Shown here: in pieces, positions 43,421 through 53,224 of the stretch
How the letters are laid out: each line of letters begins with the position of its first letter
Numbering within the stretch: position 1 is the stretch's first letter
Assembly: GCA_002323995.1 (NCBI GenBank)
Contig: DCQY01000036.1
Coordinates: 267-63,273, forward strand
Length of the DNA stretch: 63,007 nucleotides
Direction: 5' to 3'
Source of the DNA: Akkermansiaceae bacterium UBA1506
GTDB lineage: Bacteria; Verrucomicrobiota; Verrucomicrobiia; Verrucomicrobiales; DEV007
Position numbers and translations under genes: made by a program
Notes under the pieces: model-generated
The model's database searches: none
What the model saw: the letters and a program-made list of their open reading frames with translations, nothing else
What the model was told of the DNA's origin: nothing

Positions 43421-46400
43421 ATGAACGTAGATCGCGCGACACTCGACTTCCTCAACGCCTTTTCTGACGATGAAAAGAGAGAAGGCCAGAGGCTTCACGA
43501 TGAAGGTGCTGTAGTTCAAATTTTTGGGAACCATCTCCTCATTCAGGGAAAGATTGAGGATGGCGATTGGTCGTGCCGCACCCGCCTGCAACTCCAAGGA
43601 AATGAGTGGGTCGGCGAAGCTGACGAGAAAAGTGAGTCAGGGCGTGCCGCCCTTTATGCCACCATGTTGGAGAAAGTAGCCCGGAAAGGTGATCTGCCTG
43701 AGGCTCCCAATGAGGTAGGCGAGCAGTCATTGACCGAGGTTATCGAAGAAAAACTTGGGCGCGGTCTGACAGGGGAAGAAGACGAGTTTCTTGGCAAGCT
43801 CGAGCGCCGCTACCGCCGTTTCGAACTCGAACGCGAGATCTTTGATTCGGACCTGGTGCGTCTCAACCCGCGCTGGCCGATTGATAACTTCGATCCCCTC
43901 ACCCTCTGGCCCACGCCGCCAAACGATATTCTAGAATTCTGGAACTACATTGCCCACGCGTTCGAAAAAGGGAATTTTGAATATCCCGAGTTTCTCGAAA
44001 TCGTGACCGATCGCGAATGGACCCGCCAGCGCATGGAAGAATGGGAACGCCGTCGCGAAGAGAGCGAATGGCGCTACCAAGTCGAAGTATTCGAAAAGCG
44101 ACCCATCGAAGACGGTATCGAAGGCATTGACTTTCGCTTGCGCATCAGTACCCGCGAAGCCCGCCTCATGGTAAAGCGTGCCGGCGAAACGGAGTTCTCT
44201 CGCATTTCTGAAGAAGAGGCCTACGAGAACATCCAGGAACGCTACACCAACGGTGGCTTACGCATGGATGCCGGCTCTGAAATCCTCTGGAGTAAATTCA
44301 ACTTGGCAGTCGATCCCGACGAGAGCTCCGATGGAGGTCTTACGCTCGACAACATCGAGAACTGCCGCTTCCTAAATCGCCTTTTCCACCAGCCCGAGTT
44401 AAAGGGCCTCATCGTTAATCTGGATGAAGTTCCCTATCGGATCAGCGACAAGCCGCTGCGCTGGGTTTGTCGCGAAGATTCAATGGGCACTCAGGACTAC
44501 GAACTCCAGCTCGTGACGGGCGATGACCGCGATGTGTCTCATACCGTAAGGCTCCTTCCCGGAGACGAAGCGCTCTACATGAGTGATGAATGGGTCTTCA
44601 AAGGTCCGGAACACTGGGTGAAGTCTGAAACCCTTATTGATCCCCGCGTCACCATCCCCGACACTGTGGTTGAGAGTGAATCAGGCGTCGCCTTTCTCTT
44701 CCGCCTCGGCGCCAAAGTTCCCGAGTCTCTAGAGAAACGAATCGAGGAGGAAGATCTCAATATCACGTTCGACCTTAGCATCTCATCACAGGCTACGGGT
44801 GCCAGCAGCGAGCACATGCTGATGAAAATTCTCGCTGAAAACAGTTCGGGAACCCGCGAAGAAATTCTAGGACGCGAAGGTTGGGACGTCACCAAGCGTC
44901 CTCAGGTTGCCGGGGAAATTCTCCATCGCTACGACCGGACCCTGCAACGTCGCGTTGGATCCCTCATTGCTCCAATGCAGCCCACCTATGACGGCAATCT
45001 TGGTTGCTATCGCTCAAGGGTAACCAAGAACTTTCCCGAAAAATATGCTGAGTGGTTGGAAGGCTTGCCAGAAGGAATTAATATTAGTGCCGACAAAGAT
45101 CTCGCCACACTAGAGGCTGACCCGGTCGAGGCTCAGGTTTCCTTCGAGGTCGTCGACGAAAACATCGACTGGTTTGACCTCAAGGTTGTCGTCAAAGTTG
45201 AAGGCATGGATCTCTCCCAGGAAGAAATTCGCGCGCTCGTTCAAGCCCGCGGAGACTTCGTTCGTATGGAGCGTGGCGGCTGGCTCAGGCTGAAGATGAA
45301 CCTTAGCGAGGAACAGCAGGAGGCAGTTTCGAGGATTGGCCTAGATCCGTTCGACCTCACTGGCGAAGTGCATCGCATGCACGCCCTGCAACTCGCTGAG
45401 CCGATGGCCAGGGAGGTTTTCGATGCTGCAGCCTGGGAAAAGATTTCCAATCGCGCCAAAAATCTCAAGCTGCAAGTCCGGCCTGAAGTCCCTCCCGGTC
45501 TTAATGTTAATCTTCGTCCTTACCAGATCGAAGGTTTCCATTTCCTTTCCTATCTGGCAACCAATCAATTCGGCGGAATCCTCGCGGACGACATGGGTCT
45601 GGGTAAAACGATCCAATCTCTCACTTGGCTGCTGTGGATGCGTGACCAATTCGGCGATAATCCGCCGCCATCCCTCGTTGTGTGTCCCAAGTCAGTGCTC
45701 GATGTCTGGGGCGACGAGGTCGTCAAAGCTGCCCCTGCAATCCGCGTTCAGGTTTTGCGCAACCGCAACGAACTCGACATTACCCGCCTCGGTAAGGACG
45801 TTGATCTTCTCGTTATCAACTACAGCCAACTGCGAACCTGTGCCGAAGAACTCCATTCCATGGAGTGGCTCGGGATCATCCTCGATGAGGGACAGCAGAT
45901 TAAGAACCCCGATTCAAAGGCAGCCAAATCAGCCCGTGCCCTTGAAGGGCAGAACCGACTTGTCCTCACCGGAACGCCTATCGAAAACCGCCTGCTTGAT
46001 GTCTGGAGTCTGATGTCTTTCGCCATGCCCGGCATCCTTGGTGACCGCAAGTATTTCCGCGAACACTTTGACCGCCGAAAGGACACTCAGTCACAAACGC
46101 GTCTCACCGCCCGCCTGCGTCCCTTTCTACTGCGCCGGACCAAAGGAGAAGTTGCCCTCGACCTACCACCCAAAATCGAAGAGGACGTTTTCAGCGAAAT
46201 GGAAGACGTCCAACAGCAACTTTACCAAGAAGAACTGGAGCGTATCCAGAAAGTACTGCTTGGCATCGAAAACGACGATAGCCTGCGCAAGAATAGCTTC
46301 GTCATTCTGCAGGGTCTGATGCGGCTGCGCCAGATCTGCTGTCACCCCGGCCTTTTGGATTCCAAGTATTTGGGTGAGCCGAGTTCGAAGATGAACGGAC

Positions 46401-46939
46401 TCTTCTACTTGTTGGATCAACTCCACGAGGAAGGCCACAAAGTGCTCGTTTTCTCGCAATTCGTTAGCATGCTTGACATCATTCGCGATGAACTTGAAGA
46501 GCGTGAACGGCCCTTCAGCTATCTCACGGGTCAAACCAAGAACCGTCATGAGGTTATCAGTGATTTCCAGGAAAGTAAGGATCCTAAAACCTTCCTACTT
46601 TCCCTTAAAGCAGGCGGTAGCGGTCTAAACCTGACATCAGCCAGCTATGTGGTGCTCTACGACCCGTGGTGGAACCCGGCAGTGGAAAATCAGGCAATTG
46701 ACCGATGCCACCGTATTGGCCAAGAGAGCAAGGTAAACGCCTACCGCCTCCTCGTGCGTGAATCTGTTGAAGAGAAGATTCGCGTTCTCCAACAGCAGAA
46801 GAGCGCTATGATGACCAGCGTGCTCGGCGAAGAAGGCTTCACCCGCAACCTTGAGATGGACGATCTCAAGTTCCTTTTCAATGCCGGCCACGTGGTCGAA
46901 GAGAAAAAGGAAGATAAAGCGGCAAAAGCTAATAGTTAG
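43421..46939 (+). CDS. SNF2-family helicase-like ATPase
   Basis: A 1172-aa Snf2/Rad54-type double-stranded DNA translocase. The two RecA-like lobes lie in the C-terminal half: LADDMGLGKTIQSL (about 722-735, motif I), LDEGQQIKN (about 819, motif II with DEGQ instead of DEAH), SLKAGGSGLNLTSA (V) and QAIDRCHRIGQ (about 1090-1100, VI). The N-terminal 640 residues are a family-specific accessory region. Its first 90 residues occupy the place of the SWIM zinc finger but lack the Cys/His set. The cellular role (repair, recombination or transcription-complex recycling) is unknown. It is monocistronic. Confidence 0.92.
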   Translation: MNVDRATLDFLNAFSDDEKREGQRLHDEGAVVQIFGNHLLIQGKIEDGDWSCRTRLQLQGNEWVGEADEKSESGRAALYATMLEKVARKGDLPEAPNEVGEQSLTEVIEEKLGRGLTGEEDEFLGKLERRYRRFELEREIFDSDLVRLNPRWPIDNFDPLTLWPTPPNDILEFWNYIAHAFEKGNFEYPEFLEIVTDREWTRQRMEEWERRREESEWRYQVEVFEKRPIEDGIEGIDFRLRISTREARLMVKRAGETEFSRISEEEAYENIQERYTNGGLRMDAGSEILWSKFNLAVDPDESSDGGLTLDNIENCRFLNRLFHQPELKGLIVNLDEVPYRISDKPLRWVCREDSMGTQDYELQLVTGDDRDVSHTVRLLPGDEALYMSDEWVFKGPEHWVKSETLIDPRVTIPDTVVESESGVAFLFRLGAKVPESLEKRIEEEDLNITFDLSISSQATGASSEHMLMKILAENSSGTREEILGREGWDVTKRPQVAGEILHRYDRTLQRRVGSLIAPMQPTYDGNLGCYRSRVTKNFPEKYAEWLEGLPEGINISADKDLATLEADPVEAQVSFEVVDENIDWFDLKVVVKVEGMDLSQEEIRALVQARGDFVRMERGGWLRLKMNLSEEQQEAVSRIGLDPFDLTGEVHRMHALQLAEPMAREVFDAAAWEKISNRAKNLKLQVRPEVPPGLNVNLRPYQIEGFHFLSYLATNQFGGILADDMGLGKTIQSLTWLLWMRDQFGDNPPPSLVVCPKSVLDVWGDEVVKAAPAIRVQVLRNRNELDITRLGKDVDLLVINYSQLRTCAEELHSMEWLGIILDEGQQIKNPDSKAAKSARALEGQNRLVLTGTPIENRLLDVWSLMSFAMPGILGDRKYFREHFDRRKDTQSQTRLTARLRPFLLRRTKGEVALDLPPKIEEDVFSEMEDVQQQLYQEELERIQKVLLGIENDDSLRKNSFVILQGLMRLRQICCHPGLLDSKYLGEPSSKMNGLFYLLDQLHEEGHKVLVFSQFVSMLDIIRDELEERERPFSYLTGQTKNRHEVISDFQESKDPKTFLLSLKAGGSGLNLTSASYVVLYDPWWNPAVENQAIDRCHRIGQESKVNAYRLLVRESVEEKIRVLQQQKSAMMTSVLGEEGFTRNLEMDDLKFLFNAGHVVEEKKEDKAAKANS

Positions 46940-46946
46940 AGGCTAA

Positions 46947-46973
46947 AAAGGGCGAGCCTTCTGCTCGTCCTTT
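46947..46973 (+). terminator. Bidirectional-type terminator between SNF2 and cNMP genes
   Basis: An 11-bp stem with one G-U pair (AAAGGGCGAGC / GCTCGTCCTTT) and a 5-nt loop (46958-46962). A runs on the left and T residues on the right could terminate both convergent genes. Confidence 0.7.
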
Positions 46974-47003
46974 AGACTAATTGGCTGGCCTGGCCGCAAC
47001 GCC

Positions 47004-47510
47004 TTATTCTTTCACTTGCTTTCGCAAGTCCTTCACCTCGGTGTCGAGCTGGGCAAGGTAAGCGGAGGTCGACTTGAGACGCCTCGTCGTCAGCTTAGCG
47101 ATGAACTCATAAAGATCTGCGTAGAATGGCGCATTATCGTCCTTCGGCATGAGATGGTCTAGAAACTTCTGGTCCACGGCGAGGCAGAAGGAAGTTTTTG
47201 TCGCGACTACGGAAGCTGATCGCTGTTCGTCTTCAAGGGCCGCGAGTTCACCGAAAATGTCACCAACCTGGTCCATCGTCACTAGTTGCTCCCCACCCTT
47301 CATTACAGCCACTTCACCGGCTAGAAGAATAAAAATTCGGGAGGCCGCGTCGCCCTCGTTGATGATCGTATCACCAGGGTCGCAGTCTAAAAAGGCGGAC
47401 GCATGCAAGACTTGATCAAGATGGTCCTTGGAAAAGGCCTCGAGAAAAGGAACTTCCATCAGGGTTTCTGGGATCTCGTCTTCGTCGTGGATGTAGGCGT
47501 ATTCTTGCAC
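47004..47510 (-). CDS. Cyclic-nucleotide-binding-domain protein
   Basis: A 168-aa protein with one cNMP-binding (CRP-like) beta-barrel at about 30-140: FLDCDPGDTIINEGDAASRIFILLAGEVAV, then DIFGELAALEDEQRSASVVA, where FGELA and the R-S-A contact the phosphate and ribose. There is no helix-turn-helix; a C-terminal coiled-coil-like helix (about 145-168) suggests dimerisation or a partner surface. Such stand-alone domains act as sensors for channels, transporters or kinases. The start is a GTG at 47510. Upstream of it lies the terminator of the ammonium transporter gene. Confidence 0.83.
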   Translation of the reverse strand: MQEYAYIHDEDEIPETLMEVPFLEAFSKDHLDQVLHASAFLDCDPGDTIINEGDAASRIFILLAGEVAVMKGGEQLVTMDQVGDIFGELAALEDEQRSASVVATKTSFCLAVDQKFLDHLMPKDDNAPFYADLYEFIAKLTTRRLKSTSAYLAQLDTEVKDLRKQVKE

Positions 47511-47586
47511 GCGGGAATTATATGAGTCGCTGCGGCAACTGTCGAGTCTAGAAAGGTCACGCGGGTCAAATTTTCGCCCGGCTACG

Positions 47587-47621
47587 AAAAAAGAGCGGCG
47601 GGGATCTTAACCCCACCGCTC
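47587..47621 (-). terminator. Rho-independent terminator after the ammonium transporter gene
   Basis: On the minus strand: an 11-bp stem (47593-47603 with 47611-47621, one mismatch), a 7-nt loop, and then six T residues (47587-47592 read as A on the plus strand). Confidence 0.88.
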
Positions 47622-47649
47622 TCGCTGGTCTCACTATGAAACTTTTAGA

Positions 47650-49008
47650 TTATTCGATGTGGTAAGCCGGCGAACCGTGCTCGGCCACGTCGAGCCCCTC
47701 TGCTTCTTCTTCCTCGCTGACGCGAACACCCATGATGAGCTTGAGTATGAAGAAAACGATGTAGGCGAAGACAAATGCCCAGACGGAGATCGTGATGGTT
47801 CCGATGAGCTGGGTCACGAAGCTGTTCTCACTGAAGATACCCACAGCAAGGGTTCCCCATATGCCGCACACACCGTGCACGGAGATTGCACCAACGGGGT
47901 CGTCGATCTTGATTTTGTCGAAGAAGAGGATGGAAACCACCACGATGATACCGGAGATACCGCCGATGATGATCGCAGAGATCACGCCCACCGAGTCAGC
48001 ACCCGCAGTGATACCAACGAGGCCGGCCAAGATACCGTTGAGGGCCATGGAAAGGTCGGGCTTCTTGAGCACGATCCAGGAAGTCAGGATGGAAACCACG
48101 GCACCCGCAGCAGCGGCAAGACCAGTGGTCACAAAAACGTAGGAGACGAGGGCAGGATCAGCATTCAATACGGAACCACCGTTGAATCCAAACCAGCCGA
48201 GCCAGAGGAGGAACACACCGATCGTGGCGAGAGGCATGCTGTGACCGAGGATCGGCTTGATACCATTCTTGGTGTACTTGCCTTTGCGAGGCCCCAGGAT
48301 AATCACACAGGCAAGAGCGGCAAATCCACCGAAGGCGTGCACCACTGAAGAACCGGCGAAATCGTAGAATCCCATTTGGTCGAGGAAACCACCGCCCCAC
48401 TTCCAAGCACCGGAAATCGGGTAAGCGATCCCGACGAGAAGAACGGAGAAAACCATGAAGGTCGGAAGCTTGATACGCTCGGCCACCGCACCAGACACGA
48501 TCGTTGCACCGGTGGCAGCGAACATGGCTTGGAAGATGAAGTCAGACCAAACCGTCATATCGAGCTCGTAGCTGAGCGGGTTGATATAGTCTTGGTTTTC
48601 AATCTCGCCCAGACCGGGAATTCCAAACCCGCCGAAACCAAAGATACCGGCAGAATCATCTCCAAATCCGGGATACATGATGTTGAATCCACACAGCGCG
48701 TAGGTCAGCAGGCCAATCGCAATAATCCAAACATTCTTAAATAGAATGTTCACGGTGTTCTTAGACTGAGTCAATCCAGACTCAAGAGTGGCGAAGCCGA
48801 GGTGCATGAGGAACACGAGGAAAGCCGCAATCAAAATCCATAGGTTGTCGACCATGAAGTTTGAGTAAGAGTTTCCTGCGTCACGCACATAATCAGCAGC
48901 AGCCTCAGCAGCAGGAGCCTCATCTTGGGCAATCACGTTTCCAAACAACAGTGGCACCACCAGACAGGTAGCCAGCAACAATGTTTTCAGGTTGAATGTA
49001 TATCTCAT
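47650..49008 (-). CDS. amtB: Ammonium transporter, Amt family
   Basis: Takes up ammonium across the inner membrane as a homotrimer. From the ATG at 49008 the protein has 452 aa: a cleavable signal peptide (MRYTFNLKTLLLATC...AQDEA), then 11 transmembrane segments; the frame opens further upstream but the 34 residues added there are not Amt-like. Signatures include FATLESGLTQSKNTVNI, the SGAVAERIK region, GWFGFNGGS and the His residues of the pore (VVHAFGG and VHGVCGIWG). No glnK gene is adjacent, unlike most bacteria. The upstream sigma-54-type promoter points to nitrogen control. Confidence 0.94.
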   Translation of the reverse strand: MRYTFNLKTLLLATCLVVPLLFGNVIAQDEAPAAEAAADYVRDAGNSYSNFMVDNLWILIAAFLVFLMHLGFATLESGLTQSKNTVNILFKNVWIIAIGLLTYALCGFNIMYPGFGDDSAGIFGFGGFGIPGLGEIENQDYINPLSYELDMTVWSDFIFQAMFAATGATIVSGAVAERIKLPTFMVFSVLLVGIAYPISGAWKWGGGFLDQMGFYDFAGSSVVHAFGGFAALACVIILGPRKGKYTKNGIKPILGHSMPLATIGVFLLWLGWFGFNGGSVLNADPALVSYVFVTTGLAAAAGAVVSILTSWIVLKKPDLSMALNGILAGLVGITAGADSVGVISAIIIGGISGIIVVVSILFFDKIKIDDPVGAISVHGVCGIWGTLAVGIFSENSFVTQLIGTITISVWAFVFAYIVFFILKLIMGVRVSEEEEAEGLDVAEHGSPAYHIE

Positions 49009-49347
49009 TTTTATTTTATTTGGTTTGCACCCAGCGGTTCGCCGTGTACTCGCAGACCTTGTAAAAGCACCCTCCGTGCCAACTTCCTGACAATTTAATT
49101 TTTTTGACAAAAAATTTACCCGACCCCCGTTTCATTTGGGTTTCAGCGCTACATTCTTTTGAAATTACTATCGGCTTAACCCGCTCTTGATGAGCGGTTT
49201 GTCGAGAACTCCAAAAAATTACGAGACCGTAGAGAAGTAGATTCGGGACCAACTAATCCATCTCACGGCTGATAATCGAATGTGAGAATATCTCGCCCCT
49301 TTGAGAAATATAGGGACTTCTTCTATGGACTCGAATCACCGACGCGA
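49009..49347. other. Ammonium-transporter upstream region
   Basis: The transcription start for amtB lies here with the sigma-54-type promoter (49065-49082). No NtrC-type palindrome is obvious further upstream. I see no other gene between this promoter and the TPR gene. Confidence 0.55.
49065..49082 (-). promoter_or_regulatory. Sigma-54 (RpoN) type -24/-12 promoter for amtB
   Basis: On the minus strand, TTGGCACGGAGGGTGCTT fits the consensus YTGGCACGRNNNTTGCW at 16 of 17 positions: GG at -24 and GC at -12 with the required 10-bp spacing. The predicted start site is near 49055, leaving a leader of about 47 nt to the ATG at 49008. Ammonium transporters are classic NtrC/sigma-54 targets. Confidence 0.8.
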
Positions 49348-49689
49348 TTAATCGGCGTCTCTCAAAACCTTGCCCCCAAGAGAAAGGATTCGGGCGTTTG
49401 ACTTGGCATCCTCTGCCTCACCGATCTGACCATCTTGCACATACATTTGGGACAAAGCGGTCCAAGCAAGGAGGTCATTCGGCTTGAGGATCGTTGCCTG
49501 GAGGCCAGCTCCAATCGCCTCCTTGATTTTGCCAGTTTTCATCAGGGCCATGGCCAAGGCATGCCAGCCATCAAAAAAATCTGCTTCGATTTCGACGCAG
49601 CGACGGTATTTTACTACCGCACTCTCCAGATCCCCGATGGCTAGATCGCCATTGGCATCATCAAAAATATCTTGGACTTCTTCGCTCAC
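49348..49689 (-). CDS. TPR-repeat protein
   Basis: A 113-aa protein of about three tetratricopeptide-like repeats (residues about 8-100), with A/L/Y at TPR positions (ALAMALMKTGKIKEAIGAGL, AWTALSQMYVQDGQIGEAEDA). It is a small scaffold for protein contacts. It starts with GTG, 8 nt downstream of the SurA/PpiD-like gene, so it is likely co-transcribed. A good AAGAAGG lies just upstream. Its partner is unknown; the neighbour makes an envelope-quality-control role possible. Confidence 0.8.
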   Translation of the reverse strand: MSEEVQDIFDDANGDLAIGDLESAVVKYRRCVEIEADFFDGWHALAMALMKTGKIKEAIGAGLQATILKPNDLLAWTALSQMYVQDGQIGEAEDAKSNARILSLGGKVLRDAD

Positions 49690-49697
49690 CCTTCTTG

Positions 49698-51248
49698 CTA
49701 CTCGTTGCCCAGATCACTTGATCCGGCTCGACTGTAACTGGATTCCTTTTTCCGCTGGTTAAACCAGGAATTGAACATGCGGTAGCGGAGCCCTGTCTCC
49801 ATTGAAGAAGCAATAGAACGCTTGGTGGATTCCTCCTCTTCATTTTCGTAAAGCTCGATCTTGTCAACGTAGACCAGCATGAATCCTTCGCCACCTGGCG
49901 CTTGGATCACCTCGGATAGTTCTTTCTCGCCCATTTCACCGACTGCCACCGCGATCGAGTTCGAATTTTCGAGGCTCTCGGGCATTTCGTTGATTGAGAA
50001 AACAGGGAGAGCTTTCGCTTCGACTTTCGCGACCTTTATGGCTTCGTCAAAGGACTTGCCGGATTCGAGGGCTTCATTAATGGCCGCTCGCGCCGCACTT
50101 GCGGCGTCATTGACCGCGCGGTTTGAATTTTTGGCGGTGAGCGCCTTAACGATCAGAGGCCGGGCCTGTTCTCGAGAGAGAGGTTCGGGGTCCTCCTGCG
50201 ACGTAAGAGCGAACACATAATAGCTACCTGCCTCAGAGGATACAGGAACCGTCACACTACCAACAGGCAGAGCTTCGCTAAAGAGCTGATCGAGAAGCGC
50301 TGTATTTTCGGCTATGTCATCCGGCGCTTCTGACATCTTAAACGGTTCATAACTGCCGGACACCATGACATAATCGGCTTTTTCGCCGGCATACTTCTTA
50401 GCTATATCACTAAAGGACATTGCCCCATCAGCTGGGTCAGCGAGATCGGCATAAGCCTGGTTGATGGCATTTAGGAAAGCCTGTTCCGCTTTGGCCTGCT
50501 CTTCCAGAGTGGCATCTTCGGGGAGAGTATTCGGGGAAAATTTAGCATAGTCATAGCCTCGGTGGATATCGGACTTCAGATTTTCCGAGTTCTCGACATA
50601 AAAAGCCTCGATTTCGTCTTCGGTGATCTCGATACCAGCAGCGGCCGTTTCGCGATCAAAGTTAATCAGGGAGGCGGTATAATTTTGGAAAGCACGCGTG
50701 TAGAGTTTGTTTGTCTCACTTGGCACAGTGGCCAGGCCCGCGCCAATGAGATCACGTACTTTCTGAAAGGTGAGATAGTCTTTCACCAATTGAGCCAAAT
50801 CACCGTCGGTAAAGCCATTAGGCCCGAGAATATTATTTTCAACGAAAGCTGCGTTAACCCAAGGCTGCTGGAAAATTGGCAGCGTGGGAATGGCCGCTTT
50901 GATTTCTTCCGCCGAAGGCTCGATTCCAAGCTCCCGGGCTTCCTTGCGCAGGGTCGTGAGGCTGCGGACGAAATTAGTCCGGTCGTCATTCATCCGATTT
51001 TCACCAAACATGGACACAGCAAATTCGCCCATTCCAAGATCTCGAGCCACATCATAATAGCTGGCGAGTTTCTGAACCTCCTTCGCACGCAGGCAACGGT
51101 CGTAAACTTTAAGCACGCAGTTCTGGGTTCCAAGACGCCCTCCTCCCGCAAAATCAAAGTCCGAATAAAGGAATGCGAAAGCGATCACGATGATGATCGT
51201 AACGACGATAAGGGTGCCCTTTTGAATGTGGCGAATTTGTGTCAGCAT
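49698..51248 (-). CDS. Membrane-anchored SurA/PpiD-like foldase
   Basis: A 516-aa protein with a single N-terminal anchor (about residues 13-31, VVTIIIVIAFAFLYSDF) and a large soluble domain outside. Residues about 60-240 are helical like the SurA/PpiD chaperone region, followed by a divergent PpiC-type rotamase region (about 280-380, 'YVMVSGSYEPFK... ALPVGSVTVPVSSEAGSYYVFAL'). Typical parvulin catalytic residues are not obvious, so chaperone function may dominate. Such proteins help outer-membrane and secreted proteins fold. The gene is followed after 8 nt by the TPR gene. Confidence 0.78.
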   Translation of the reverse strand: MLTQIRHIQKGTLIVVTIIIVIAFAFLYSDFDFAGGGRLGTQNCVLKVYDRCLRAKEVQKLASYYDVARDLGMGEFAVSMFGENRMNDDRTNFVRSLTTLRKEARELGIEPSAEEIKAAIPTLPIFQQPWVNAAFVENNILGPNGFTDGDLAQLVKDYLTFQKVRDLIGAGLATVPSETNKLYTRAFQNYTASLINFDRETAAAGIEITEDEIEAFYVENSENLKSDIHRGYDYAKFSPNTLPEDATLEEQAKAEQAFLNAINQAYADLADPADGAMSFSDIAKKYAGEKADYVMVSGSYEPFKMSEAPDDIAENTALLDQLFSEALPVGSVTVPVSSEAGSYYVFALTSQEDPEPLSREQARPLIVKALTAKNSNRAVNDAASAARAAINEALESGKSFDEAIKVAKVEAKALPVFSINEMPESLENSNSIAVAVGEMGEKELSEVIQAPGGEGFMLVYVDKIELYENEEEESTKRSIASSMETGLRYRMFNSWFNQRKKESSYSRAGSSDLGNE

Positions 51249-51541
51249 GAATCGATGCAGAGTTTTCTGTCCTGCGGCGCCTTGAGGCAGATCACAGGGG
51301 GAGGGAAGGTAGAGAGAAACGCTGATTCGATCAACCGCTTTTTAGAACGAAGAAAATGCTGGGATTCTGGTGGCTCAGTGCAGTTCAAGGAGGCCATCAC
51401 CGAGATAAGTGATCAACACCGCTGCTGTGGCCGCTCGCTTCATGTTTCACGTTTGATCGCCGAAGTGTAGTGTATTATCAGCGAACCCACTGCCAGCAGC
51501 AATGACGCTTCCACGGGACTTTCCTGAGAACCGCTCTTAAT

Positions 51542-53113
51542 TCACAAGTCAGAGCCGCCTCCGGGACGTCCAAGCACTCGATTCATCTGCGCTTCGCTGA
51601 GGGACAGATAGTTACGGGTGGCGTCACGACTAGTTTCGGCAAATTTGAGAAATCGATCCTTCGCTTTCTTGTCAGGGAAGTCAAAACCAATCAATGCCCG
51701 ACCGACTCGTTCTCCCGAATATTGATAATCGAAATAGACAAAATCGGACAATTTTGAAGCCCCTTCGAGGAACGCTGCCAGAGCGCCGGCTCGCTCCGAG
51801 AATTCGATCTGGAGAAACAGCGGTTCATGAAGCAGCCCCGAATCGAGGTTAAAAGCACGAAATTCGATGTCAGGTTCTCCGGTCATGTCCTCAAACTTCA
51901 GGCCTCGTTCTTTCCAAGCAGATTCCAATTCATTAAACGACTCCTCTACGGAATCAAAACCGATTACGGGCCAAGCTTTCTCCGAGTCTGTTTTACCGTA
52001 TTGAAATTCAACAATGCTGGCACGCGTTCTTAACTCATTGAGCAACTGGAACAGCGTTCCTGGCCGCTCTTCAATTTCGAAACAGAGATAGCGCCTTGTA
52101 TGAGACCCGATGCGGGCCGCCCTGACCACGCGTTGCAGTTGTGCAAAATCCATGTTCGCCCCGCAGACAATGGCGAGAACTCTACGATGAGGTGGAAGTC
52201 GGTCCCGGTGGGTCGACCAACCAGCCAAACCCATTGCCCCAGCCGGTTCCGGAATGACGCGCTTCTTCTCCCAGAGGAACTGCATAGCTGCACAAACTTC
52301 CTCATTCGTCACCGTGAGAAACTCGTCGACCAAACCACGACACAACTTAAAGGTCTCATCACCGGCAAGCGCAACTGCCGTGCCATCACAAAAGACATCA
52401 ACACTATCAAGGCGAACCGGCTCCCCCGCTTCCACGGCCGCTTTCATCGATGCCTGCCCTACCCCTTCGACACCGTATATTGTAATGTCAGGGTAATGAA
52501 ATTTCAGCCACGCCGCCACACCCGCGGCCATCCCTCCCCCACCAATCTGAAGAAAGGCAGCGTCAAATGGTCCCTCCCCGCTCATGACCACCTCATCAGC
52601 GATCGTGCCCTGTCCCCCCATGACAGCGAGGTCATCGAAAGCATGAATAATTTCAAAGTCGTTCTCCAGCGCACACTGCTTCGCGGCGGCGACCGAGTCG
52701 TCGTAACGGTCACCTACCAAGTTAATTGTGACTGCGTCCCCGCCAAGGCGCCTTACCGCATCCTGCTTCATTTGCGGGGTATTCAGTGGCATGAAGATTT
52801 TCGTCTCAAAGCAACCGCCAAACTTGGCCGCAGCGATAGCCACCCCTTGCGCATGGTTTCCGGCGGAAGCGGCCACCACGCCTCGCGTCTTTTCAGGATC
52901 GAGCATCGCCATGCGATTATATGCACCACGCCACTTGTAAGCGTGCATCGGAGACAGATCCTCGCGCTTCAGATAAATGGTAGGCCCATCCTCGATTTCA
53001 ATCGTTTCCAGTGGCGTTGGTTTACCAACCTCGTAAACACGGGCCCGGGCTCCGAGAATCTCGTCACGAAGCCGGGAAAGCAGTTCATCGCTTGTCTGGT
53101 CTTCTTTAGCCAT
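51542..53113 (-). CDS. ilvA: Threonine dehydratase, biosynthetic
   Basis: PLP enzyme that makes 2-oxobutanoate from threonine for isoleucine synthesis. The 523 aa comprise an N-terminal fold-type II catalytic domain with the PLP Lys in HAYKWRGAYN, the SAGNHAQGVA loop and the PLP-phosphate loop QIGGGGMAAGVA, then two ACT-like subdomains (about 350-440 and 445-515) that bind isoleucine and valine. The length and C-terminal region show the allosteric biosynthetic form, not the short catabolic TdcB. Confidence 0.94.
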   Translation of the reverse strand: MAKEDQTSDELLSRLRDEILGARARVYEVGKPTPLETIEIEDGPTIYLKREDLSPMHAYKWRGAYNRMAMLDPEKTRGVVAASAGNHAQGVAIAAAKFGGCFETKIFMPLNTPQMKQDAVRRLGGDAVTINLVGDRYDDSVAAAKQCALENDFEIIHAFDDLAVMGGQGTIADEVVMSGEGPFDAAFLQIGGGGMAAGVAAWLKFHYPDITIYGVEGVGQASMKAAVEAGEPVRLDSVDVFCDGTAVALAGDETFKLCRGLVDEFLTVTNEEVCAAMQFLWEKKRVIPEPAGAMGLAGWSTHRDRLPPHRRVLAIVCGANMDFAQLQRVVRAARIGSHTRRYLCFEIEERPGTLFQLLNELRTRASIVEFQYGKTDSEKAWPVIGFDSVEESFNELESAWKERGLKFEDMTGEPDIEFRAFNLDSGLLHEPLFLQIEFSERAGALAAFLEGASKLSDFVYFDYQYSGERVGRALIGFDFPDKKAKDRFLKFAETSRDATRNYLSLSEAQMNRVLGRPGGGSDL

Positions 53114-53224
53114 GCAAACGGTTCCACGCAGTGGCCGTCTTTAGCAAACCCGTTCTCGTCTCAAAATTGGGAAGTATGATGGTTCTCCATTTACAATTTC
53201 CAGCTAATCCCTCACTCTAACATC

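Noticed and set aside
52100..53179. 359-aa plus frame opposite ilvA
   Set aside because: It covers the complete ilvA gene and shows no domain; antisense artefact.
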